From contig DAOUTL010000092.1 of assembly GCA_030626685.1 (NCBI GenBank), forward strand, positions 1-5,676: 5,676 bases of DNA. Reading direction: 5' to 3'. Under the pieces are notes generated by a model. The model was not told where the DNA came from. It ran no database searches and was given only the letters and a program-made list of their open reading frames with translations. A program made the translations under genes and the position numbers. This DNA comes from Candidatus Bathyarchaeota archaeon. GTDB lineage: Archaea > Thermoproteota > Bathyarchaeia > Bathyarchaeales > Bathycorpusculaceae. This document shows positions 1-5,647 of this stretch, piece by piece; position 1 is the first letter of the stretch, and each line of letters opens with the position of its first letter.

Positions 1-293
1 ACACCGTCGCACTATTATCTGCGGCACCGATACCAAACCCAAGGGTCAAGTCTGTCAAGCGATTCATCGTAGGCGGTGAACCCCCAAGCCCAATTAACCC
101 GCCTCGAGGGTGCAGGTTCCACCCAAGATGTAGTTACGCAACAAAAGAATGCTCGTCTCAAGAACCCCGACTTCTCGAGGTGGGGAAAAACCATTATGTA
201 GCTTGCCATAGAGCCCGTGAACTCGATCTTTCAAGTTATACTAGAGAGCTCTGGAGAATTATGGAGGGAACAAAAGCTGAGTTGGAAAGATAA
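1..293 (+). CDS. Oligopeptide/dipeptide ABC transporter ATP-binding protein, C-terminal fragment
   Basis: This is the C-terminal 96 codons of a DppD/OppD/DppF-type ATPase, which powers import of peptides from the cytoplasmic face of the membrane. The 5' part, with Walker A/B and signature motifs, lies outside the window. Codons start at base 3. Bases 1-2 are the end of a TAC Tyr codon, so the fragment opens within the family's HPYT motif and reads TVALLSAAPIPNP, very close to the usual HPYT.ALLSAIPVPDP. It continues with the oligo_HPY hallmark GEPPSPINPPRGCRFHPRC and ends VGKNHYVACH. Four cysteines (fragment residues 37, 43, 50, 68) match the C-terminal Cys set that binds a [4Fe-4S] cluster in characterised OppD/DppD proteins. 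Stop is TAA at 291-293. The hydrolase gene follows after one base, so the two are probably co-transcribed. DppD versus DppF cannot be decided from this piece. The family call is very secure. Confidence 0.95.
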   Translation, partial: TVALLSAAPIPNPRVKSVKRFIVGGEPPSPINPPRGCRFHPRCSYATKECSSQEPRLLEVGKNHYVACHRARELDLSSYTRELWRIMEGTKAELER

Positions 294-294
294 A

Positions 295-2007
295 TTGTCG
301 AAACCCAAGTACGCAGTGAAGGTAAGGTATAACGTATGGATTCCAATGAGAGACGGCGTAAGGCTTTCCGCTGACATGTATATGCCAGACAAAGAAGGGA
401 AATACCCTGTTCTTTTGATGCGCACCTACTACGGGAAGTGCAACGTAACCAGTGAGATGAAAGAGTTCGTCTCATACTTCGTTGAACATGGATACGTTGT
501 AGTTATCCAAGACTGCCGAGGAAGGTACGACTCGGAAGGAGAATTTTACATTGAAATCAGCGACTTTAATGATGGATACGATACCGTAGAGTGGTGTGCA
601 ACCCAAAAGTGGTCAAACGGTAAAGTTGGGATGTTTGGCTGTTCTTACCCCGGCTGCATTCAGTGGTCTGCTGCAATATCAGGAAATAAGCACTTAATAT
701 GCATTGTTCCCAGAGATGCTACTTCCGACGACTATTTCAACGGGGGATTCATGCATAGTGGAGTAGTTCAAGGATGGTTAGGATGGTGCATCCACACAGC
801 TGGACGCACCTCAAGAAATAACCTCATAAAGGAGATTAACTGGTACAAAGTCTATAAACATCTGCCTCCCATAAAATTGGATGAGCATTTAGGATTTAAC
901 TTCCCATGGTGGAAGGACTACTTTAAAAATCCTTGCTATGGCAAGTATTGGGAGAGAATGAGCTACGAAAATAAGCATCATCTAGTATCAGTTCCATCTT
1001 TGAACATTGGCGGGTGGTATTCAATCACGGATATTGACGGCACCATTAGAAACTTTTTGGGAGTGGTTCAAAAAGGGAAAAAACTGCCTTCAGAGACTCA
1101 CCATAAGCTTCTAATCGGACCTTGGCCGCACTGTAAAGCTGTGAGTTCCCTTGGAGAACTTGACTTTGGGAAAGATGCTAAACTGGATTTGAAAGAAGTG
1201 CACCTTAAATGGTTCGATTATTGGCTTAAGGGAAAAAACACTAACATAATGGAAGAACCACCTGTTAAATACTTCTTAATGGGAGCCAATAAGTGGTGTA
1301 CAGCGCATGAGTGGCCTCCTGAAGGAGTTTCTTACGTTAAATATTATCTTCATAGTGGAGGAAAAGCTAACAGCCTCTTAGGAGATGGATTACTCAACAC
1401 AGGGCTCCCCGAAAATGAAATTGCTGATCAATTCACATATGATCCTGGAAATCCCGTTCCCTTTCTTATTTTCGACTACAGACCTGAAGAAGAAGTAATT
1501 CTCGATCAAAAGGTTGTAGAACGTAGAGATGATGTTCTAGTATATACTGCCCCTCCACTTGAAGAGGATTTAAATGTTGTGGGCCCCATTCGTGCGAGGA
1601 TATATGCTTCATCATCAGCGGTAGATACGGACTTCGTCGCCAAACTCGTTGATGTGCATCCCAACGATACAGCAGTATTCCTCACGATTGGTGTTGTTAG
1701 GGCCCGATATCGAAAGTCTTTCGAGAAGCCTGCATTCATAAAGCCTGGAGTGGTGTACGAATATGATATCGACATGTCAAATACCGCGAATCAGTTTAAA
1801 AAGGGACATAGGATAAGACTTGAAGTTTCAAGCAGTGCATTTCCTTTTTTCCTAAAAAACCAGAACACTGGAAAAAACATTGGAACTGACACCGATAGCA
1901 TAGTGGCAAGGCAGAGAATTTATCATAACAAGAATTATCCATCGCATCTTCAGCTTCCAATTTTGAAGAAGCCAGCCTATCATACACAAAAAGAAAAAAG
2001 CTGTTAG
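295..2007 (+). CDS. CocE/NonD-family serine hydrolase (X-Pro dipeptidyl-peptidase S15-like)
   Basis: A cytoplasmic alpha/beta hydrolase of the CocE/NonD group, which includes cocaine esterase, glutaryl-7-ACA acylase and S15 X-Pro dipeptidyl-peptidases. The N-terminus carries NVWIPMRDGVRL. Then come RTYYGK (Tyr46 likely oxyanion hole), VIQDCRGRYDSEGEF, the nucleophile elbow GCSYPG (Ser117) and GPWPH (His279). The C-terminal jelly-roll domain has SSSAVDTDFVAKLVDV and a GHRIRLEVSSSAFP segment. The usual catalytic Asp in GWYD is replaced: the sequence reads GGWYSITDID (Ser243, Asp246, Asp248). Start: GTG at 217 would overlap the ABC gene by 77 bases; TTG at 295, just after that gene's TAA, gives MSKPKYAV..., matching the short N-terminus of bacterial CocE and about its length (570 aa). 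GTG 316 is another option. No signal peptide or clear Shine-Dalgarno is seen. The position after a peptide importer suggests a peptide or N-acyl amide substrate; this is inferred. Confidence 0.93.
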   Translation: MSKPKYAVKVRYNVWIPMRDGVRLSADMYMPDKEGKYPVLLMRTYYGKCNVTSEMKEFVSYFVEHGYVVVIQDCRGRYDSEGEFYIEISDFNDGYDTVEWCATQKWSNGKVGMFGCSYPGCIQWSAAISGNKHLICIVPRDATSDDYFNGGFMHSGVVQGWLGWCIHTAGRTSRNNLIKEINWYKVYKHLPPIKLDEHLGFNFPWWKDYFKNPCYGKYWERMSYENKHHLVSVPSLNIGGWYSITDIDGTIRNFLGVVQKGKKLPSETHHKLLIGPWPHCKAVSSLGELDFGKDAKLDLKEVHLKWFDYWLKGKNTNIMEEPPVKYFLMGANKWCTAHEWPPEGVSYVKYYLHSGGKANSLLGDGLLNTGLPENEIADQFTYDPGNPVPFLIFDYRPEEEVILDQKVVERRDDVLVYTAPPLEEDLNVVGPIRARIYASSSAVDTDFVAKLVDVHPNDTAVFLTIGVVRARYRKSFEKPAFIKPGVVYEYDIDMSNTANQFKKGHRIRLEVSSSAFPFFLKNQNTGKNIGTDTDSIVARQRIYHNKNYPSHLQLPILKKPAYHTQKEKSC

Positions 2008-2016
2008 CTTCTTTTT
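1987..2016. terminator. Candidate two-way terminator at the convergent stop codons
   Basis: Bases 1992-2002 and 2006-2016 form an 11-position stem with one A/C mismatch and one G-T pair around a 3-base GTT loop. On the + strand the right arm is a CTTTTTAG run. On the - strand the left arm reads CTTTTTTCTTTTT, a long T-run of the kind archaeal RNA polymerase terminates on. The element covers the last codons and stops of both converging genes (TAG 2005-2007 on +, TAA 2006-2004 on -), which share three bases and leave no intergenic DNA. The hairpin is read directly; terminator activity is inferred. Confidence 0.5.
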
Positions 2017-3590
2017 AGAATGCTTCCACTTCTTATTCCGGTGTGGACTCCTTCTTCGACAACTGTTTTTCCGTTGATAATCACATGTTTTATTCCTTCA
2101 GGATATGAGTGGGGATTCTCAAAAGTAGAAGTGTCTTTAATGAGCCGATAATCAAACACAGTTATATCCGCCTTCATTCCAGGACGTATTAAGCCTCTAT
2201 CCCAAAGTCTAAGCTTCCAAGCTGGCATGCTGGTCATTTTTCTTATTGCATCTTCAAGGGTTAAGATTCTCTTTTCTTTAACATATTTGCAGATTATTCT
2301 TGGAAAAGTTCCGTAAAATCTAGGATGAAGCTTTCCTTCTCCAAATTTGGTAATTCCCCCGTCGCTTGAAACAATTGACAAGTGGTTTTTTAAGATGCAC
2401 TGAACATCTTCTTCACACATTCCACCTACAACTACCATAGCTGAACAGCCGTCTTTTTCAAGTATTTCGAACATGATTTCATATGGATCTCTTCCAACTT
2501 CTCTTGCTATCTGAGATATGGACTTTCCCTCAAACATCTTGTAGTTTTCGCTGTAAGCCAATAAAGTACCTTCCATCCCAGAATCATAAACTATGTTTTC
2601 CCATTCTAAACTGGGTTTCTTCAACTCTTCAACAATCTTCTTTCTGTTAGCGGATTCTTTAATCATAGATTCTGTTTCATCTATTCCTCCCTCACGCACC
2701 CATGGTGGCATAAGAGCTAGAAGGCCAGTCATAGCTGCAGTGTATGGATAAACATCGCATGTCACTTCAACTTTTCTAGTTCTTCCACAAGCTATAAGAT
2801 CCAAAGCAACTTGAGAAAGCCCCCAGTTTCTGGAGCCAGAAGCTTTCAAATGAGATATTTCCACGGGAACTCCTGCAGATTCCCCTATGTGAATTGCTTC
2901 AGTCACTGCTTCCAAGAGCAAATCAGATTCATTTCTAATATGAGAAGCGTAGATGCCTCCGTATTTACCAACAATTTTAGCTAGCGACACTATTTCATCT
3001 GTCTTGGAAAAGACTCCTGGAGCGTATATGAGGCCTGTGCTAATTCCGAAGCATCCAGCTTCCATAGCTTCTTTAACGTAGAGCTTCATTTCTTTCAGTT
3101 CTCGGCTGCTTGGGTCTCTCCCTTCCATTCCCAACACAGCTTCCCTAATGGTTCCATGACCCACTAAAGCAGCGATGTTTATTGAAGGCTTAGCCTCTTC
3201 CAAAGCTCCAAGGTATTCTTCGAAAGTGTTCCATTTAAAGGATACTTCCTTGCTATACGGTTCCCATTCTTTTAGAAGTAATTTGCGATTTATGTCTGAA
3301 ATAGGAGCTACACTTGATCCGCAGTTACCTATAACAATTGTAGTTACACCTTGCATGACATAGTTGTCCGCAGTGGGAACCAACACAACACTTGCGTCAC
3401 TATGATTATGGATGTCTATGAATCCTGGTGCTACAATTAGCCCTTCGCAGTCTAGAATATTCTCTGCTTTGACTCCGGATAAGTCACCAATTTTAACAAT
3501 ACTATCTCCTTCAATTCCAATGTCACCTTTGAATAAAGGGGCTCCTGATCCATCTGCAACCAAGCCGTTTCGCAATATTAAATCATACAT
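2004..3590 (-). CDS. N-acyl-D-amino-acid deacylase (D-aminoacylase, amidohydrolase superfamily)
   Basis: A 528-aa zinc amidohydrolase of the D-aminoacylase family, which hydrolyses N-acyl-D-amino acids to a carboxylate and a free D-amino acid in the cytoplasm. All expected metal ligands are visible: the HxH of GFIDIHNHSD (His61, His63), bridging Cys90 in VIGNCGSS, His217 in ASHIRNES, His247 in EISHLKASG, and Asp410 in SSDGG. Other family signatures are the opening MYDLILRNG, STGLIYAPG near 184-192, and the C-terminal GLIRPGMKADITVFD with INGKTVVEEG near the end. Length fits the family (about 480-530). The reading frame could open four codons earlier at GTG 3602, but ATG 3590 is preferred: it has GAGGTGG eight bases upstream and gives the standard N-terminus. 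It is the second gene of an operon with the PLP enzyme and ends overlapping the hydrolase stop. The family also contains dihydroorotase/hydantoinase-like relatives, but the Cys ligand and motif set favour D-aminoacylase. Confidence 0.93.
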   Translation of the reverse strand: MYDLILRNGLVADGSGAPLFKGDIGIEGDSIVKIGDLSGVKAENILDCEGLIVAPGFIDIHNHSDASVVLVPTADNYVMQGVTTIVIGNCGSSVAPISDINRKLLLKEWEPYSKEVSFKWNTFEEYLGALEEAKPSINIAALVGHGTIREAVLGMEGRDPSSRELKEMKLYVKEAMEAGCFGISTGLIYAPGVFSKTDEIVSLAKIVGKYGGIYASHIRNESDLLLEAVTEAIHIGESAGVPVEISHLKASGSRNWGLSQVALDLIACGRTRKVEVTCDVYPYTAAMTGLLALMPPWVREGGIDETESMIKESANRKKIVEELKKPSLEWENIVYDSGMEGTLLAYSENYKMFEGKSISQIAREVGRDPYEIMFEILEKDGCSAMVVVGGMCEEDVQCILKNHLSIVSSDGGITKFGEGKLHPRFYGTFPRIICKYVKEKRILTLEDAIRKMTSMPAWKLRLWDRGLIRPGMKADITVFDYRLIKDTSTFENPHSYPEGIKHVIINGKTVVEEGVHTGIRSGSILKRS

Positions 3591-3598
3591 AAATAATT

Positions 3599-3605
3599 CC
3601 ACCTC
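3599..3605 (-). promoter_or_regulatory. Shine-Dalgarno site overlapping the upstream stop codon
   Basis: On the - strand GAGGTGG lies eight bases before ATG 3590 of the deacylase and overlaps the TGA stop (3606-3604) of the PLP-enzyme gene. It fits the anti-Shine-Dalgarno end of archaeal 16S rRNA and decides the ATG start over the in-frame GTG (3602), which lies inside the site itself. The overlap with the stop suggests translational coupling of the two genes. Confidence 0.7.
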
Positions 3606-4875
3606 ATCCTATAGCTTCTATTCTTTTCTTAAAGGCTTCTCTTATTTTATCAATGTTAGGTTCAATTTGGAAGGGGCTTCTAGATATTTTTCTTGCTGTT
3701 TCAGGATCTTTTAAGCCGCTTCCAGTTATTATGCACACTACTTTTTCTTCTTTATCAATTATGCCTGCTTGAATCATTTTTGGAAGAGCTGTCAAACACG
3801 CAACTCCTGAAGGTTCCCCGAAGATTCCTTCAAGTAGTGCTAGCAGCTTGATTGCCTCTATAATTTCTTCGTTAGAAGTGTATTCTGCGTATCCATTTGA
3901 TTCTTTTAAGGCTTTGAGAGCTAAGGGGGCATCGTAGCTCCATCTACTCACTAATCCTTCGGCAATTGATTCGCAGTCATTTTCTAAAGGTGAAGCTGCT
4001 CCCTTTCTGAATCCATCAACTATAGGTGCTCCTCCAAGTGGTCCAACTGCAACCATTCTAGGTAAATCCTCTATTAAGCCCAGATTCTTCATCTCTTTGA
4101 ACCCCTTCCACATTCCATATAAGTGGGTTCCATTACCCACATTGTCTATGATCCAATCAGGAGCTTTCCACCCTAATTGCTCACACAGCTCATAAGCAAT
4201 AGTTTTGTCTCCTTCCACCCTAAATCTGTTGTATCCTGGACTTGACTCGAAGATGTCTAATTGCTTAACTGCTTCAACATGGAGCTCAAAGATCCTCTCA
4301 AAAGTTTCCGAGATTAAGAAAGTACTAGCTCCGTACACTGTGCACTGAGAGATCTTCCCCTTAGAAGTAGTAGCTGGCATAAAGACGAAACATCCTAAGC
4401 CAGCTTTAGCAGCATAAGCAGATAGAGAAGCAGCAGCATTTCCAGAAGACACGCATGAGACGTACTTTTTTCCGAACTCCAAAGCTTTGTTTATGGCTAA
4501 AACAGTTTCACGATCTTTAAACGAGTGTGTTGGATTTTGAGTTTCGTTTTTTAACCATAAATTGTTGATACCCAACTTCTCAGAAAGACGTTTACATCTT
4601 ATTAGGGATGTCCCTCCTTCACCTAGAGTTACGACTTTCTCTTTGTCGAGATCTAATAGCTCTCTGTATCTTAGAAGGTTGAATGGTTTTTTAGAAAAAG
4701 TCTTTTTGCTAACGCAGTTTGCTAGTGCTTCATAGTTATACTGAACCTCTGTGATTCCCCGAAACACAGAAATTCCCTTGACTTTGTCTACTCCACATTT
4801 TGGACAGACGAAATATTCAGGCTGTAGAGGAAAAATACTTCCACAATTTACACATTTTAAGCCAGTTGCATACAT
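3604..4875 (-). CDS. Threonine synthase-like PLP-dependent enzyme (fold type II) with N-terminal zinc ribbon
   Basis: A 423-aa fold-type II PLP enzyme most like threonine synthase (O-phosphohomoserine to threonine). The N-terminus is a zinc ribbon with CVNC (Cys8, Cys11) and CPKC (Cys24, Cys27), as in archaeal threonine synthases. The PLP Schiff-base lysine is Lys120 in NPTHSFKDR; SSGNAAAS (about 143-150) contacts the cofactor region; GNGTHLYGMWKGF (247-259) is the phosphate-binding loop and following helix; TGSGLKDPETA (384-394) is the threonine synthase C-terminal signature. Two positions depart from the usual NPTGSFKDR and SGNTAAS. Start: the frame opens at TTG 4887, but ATG 4875 fits a TATA-like box at 4908-4901. 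It leads an operon with the D-aminoacylase 13 bases downstream. That context allows an alternative role: a lyase, dehydratase or cysteate synthase-like enzyme acting on the released amino acid. The fold is certain; threonine synthase activity is only likely. Confidence 0.9.
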   Translation of the reverse strand: MYATGLKCVNCGSIFPLQPEYFVCPKCGVDKVKGISVFRGITEVQYNYEALANCVSKKTFSKKPFNLLRYRELLDLDKEKVVTLGEGGTSLIRCKRLSEKLGINNLWLKNETQNPTHSFKDRETVLAINKALEFGKKYVSCVSSGNAAASLSAYAAKAGLGCFVFMPATTSKGKISQCTVYGASTFLISETFERIFELHVEAVKQLDIFESSPGYNRFRVEGDKTIAYELCEQLGWKAPDWIIDNVGNGTHLYGMWKGFKEMKNLGLIEDLPRMVAVGPLGGAPIVDGFRKGAASPLENDCESIAEGLVSRWSYDAPLALKALKESNGYAEYTSNEEIIEAIKLLALLEGIFGEPSGVACLTALPKMIQAGIIDKEEKVVCIITGSGLKDPETARKISRSPFQIEPNIDKIREAFKKRIEAIG

Positions 4876-4895
4876 CTCTTCCAACAACCTATCGC

Positions 4896-4920
4896 AGGCT
4901 AATTTAAATGGTTTAAAAAA
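4896..4920 (-). promoter_or_regulatory. Promoter of the PLP enzyme/D-aminoacylase operon (TATA-like boxes)
   Basis: On the - strand TTTAAATT lies at 4908-4901. Archaeal transcription usually starts about 26 bases from the TATA-box centre, here near 4878, only a few bases before ATG 4875, which predicts a leaderless or near-leaderless mRNA. A second A/T box (TTTTTTAAAC, 4920-4911) would place a start near 4889, just before the TTG codons at 4887 and 4884. No strong Shine-Dalgarno is spaced correctly for ATG 4875. The boxes are read directly; promoter use is inferred. Confidence 0.5.
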
Positions 4921-4962
4921 AGTTTAACGTTAATCTAAGGTTTTCCCTTGCAAATTAACACA

Positions 4963-5173
4963 ATGTGGAATTACACCCTGTTCAGGCATGAGGTTTACCA
5001 TCTGTATGGATGGGAGCACAGGTGGGGAGGAGATCAACATAATCCTACTGAGAAAATTCCAATCTTATACAGAAAATCCTCACATTGAATATAGAAAGCG
5101 AATTGAAGAACTCGCAGAGGACAATCCATAACAGAATCCAATAAAAGAAAGGCTAACTCAAAAGGATGAATAA
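4963..5173 (+). pseudogene. Possible remnant of a metzincin-type zinc metallopeptidase, or an overlapping small ORF
   Basis: The 340-base stretch between the PLP gene and the right-end gene holds two overlapping coding-like frames on the + strand. Frame one (ATG 4963, TGA 5086-5088, 41 codons) reads FRHEVYHLYGWEHRW, an exact HExxHxxGxxH metzincin zinc site. Frame two (ATG 4988, TAA 5129-5131, 47 codons) contains YTENPHIEYRKRIEELAED. It stays open past the TAA for 13 further coding-like codons (QNPIKERLTQKDE) to a second TAA at 5171-5173. One reading is a 5'-truncated peptidase gene whose frame shifts between about 5040 and 5072, with a later nonsense change. The other is an intact 47-aa protein with a chance motif in the other frame. 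No Shine-Dalgarno or strong promoter is seen for either ATG. Stops upstream in both frames (4936 and 4931) bound the remnant, so most of a peptidase would be missing. Confidence 0.35.
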
Positions 5174-5223
5174 GGGTTTTGATATAATGGTTTATTGGTA
5201 AGACATTTTAGTATGGTTTTTAG
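5174..5223 (+). terminator. T-rich stretch downstream of the small + strand locus
   Basis: Just after the last + strand stop (5171-5173) come repeated T-runs: GGGTTTTGATA, GGTTTATTGG, ACATTTTAG and GGTTTTTAG. T-clusters of this type end transcription in archaea. Two pieces (ATAATGGTTTATT and AGTATGGTTTTTAG) are loosely similar to each other. There is no hairpin. On the - strand this stretch is A-rich, so it does not look like a terminator for the gene that ends at 5227. Confidence 0.25.
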
Positions 5224-5226
5224 ACT

Positions 5227-5643
5227 CTATTTAAAGTTTACAATCAGTTCTTCCGGATCCCTGATTTCAGAAAGTTCTTCGCTATTGATGCAGAGAATAT
5301 CCTTGTTTAGCGGTTTTTGTCCTTCTGTTATGAGAATTGGATGCGCTTGGACAACTCTGCTGACACTCAAAATTTCGTTGACCCTTCGATCTAATTCTCG
5401 TTCTTTGTTATTTGCAACTCCGCCGATGATTTTCATTTTTCCCTCTTGAACATTAATTATGAAGTCGAAGGGAGCCCTCTTGAATGTTGCAACATTGTAG
5501 TGGGCAAGTTTTCTGAAGATTTTTTGAAGAAGCTTGTTTTTGGTGATGGCACGTTTGGCAGTGGTCAACAAACGTTTCAAGAAAAGAATTCGCAAAATCG
5601 GTAGCTGGTGAAAAAATTTGAGAATAATCGCTATATCTGACAT
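5227..5643 (-). CDS. Conserved archaeal protein with a restriction-endonuclease-fold-like C-terminal domain
   Basis: A 138-aa protein from ATG 5643 to TAG 5229-5227. Residues 1-30 are hydrophobic and basic with no clear domain; the rest is more typical. Residues 35-58 look like a helix leading into PFDFIINV (58-65), then GKMKIIGGV, a charged helix (79-92), VVQAHPILITEG (97-108), and an end with INSEELSEIRDPEEL. This pattern (FD-strand, K-containing strand, helix, PILI strand, then an eeL..i.dpeeli helix) recalls the restriction-endonuclease-like domain of archaeal predicted HTH regulators such as the COG1395 group. The family link is from memory of the pattern and is tentative. A recognisable helix-turn-helix is absent and no full nuclease D...ExK motif is seen (Asp60 only), so it may be a binding or structural module. 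Start is uncertain: in-frame TTG codons near 5570-5566 would drop the odd N-terminus. Function unknown. Confidence 0.6.
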   Translation of the reverse strand: MSDIAIILKFFHQLPILRILFLKRLLTTAKRAITKNKLLQKIFRKLAHYNVATFKRAPFDFIINVQEGKMKIIGGVANNKERELDRRVNEILSVSRVVQAHPILITEGQKPLNKDILCINSEELSEIRDPEELIVNFK

Positions 5644-5647
5644 TTAC

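Noticed and set aside
15..209. Open frame of 64 codons on the - strand.
   Set aside because: Antisense to the ABC ATPase fragment, with no family pattern of its own.
1..216. Higher-G+C stretch that first looked like a structured RNA gene (RNase P, SRP or rRNA end), with a fragment resembling the 16S 3' end.
   Set aside because: Frame 3 is a clean oligo_HPY-type ABC ATPase C-terminus through to TAA 291, which explains the composition; no conserved RNA motif is present.
1506..1987. Two open frames on the - strand inside the hydrolase gene.
   Set aside because: Fully covered by the well-supported C-terminal domain of the hydrolase; no start signals or recognisable motifs.
3412..3714. 100-codon + strand open frame spanning the deacylase/PLP-gene junction.
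   Set aside because: It runs antisense through conserved active-site segments of two real genes and shows low-complexity Ser/Phe-rich sequence.
5180..5190. TTGATATAATGG resembling a bacterial -10 box.
   Set aside because: No + strand gene follows and there is no matching -35; the other signals in the window are archaeal, and the stretch fits a T-rich tail better.
5195..5449. 84-codon + strand open frame rich in Ser and Leu.
   Set aside because: Antisense shadow of the 5227-5643 gene, whose own frame has the more protein-like composition.
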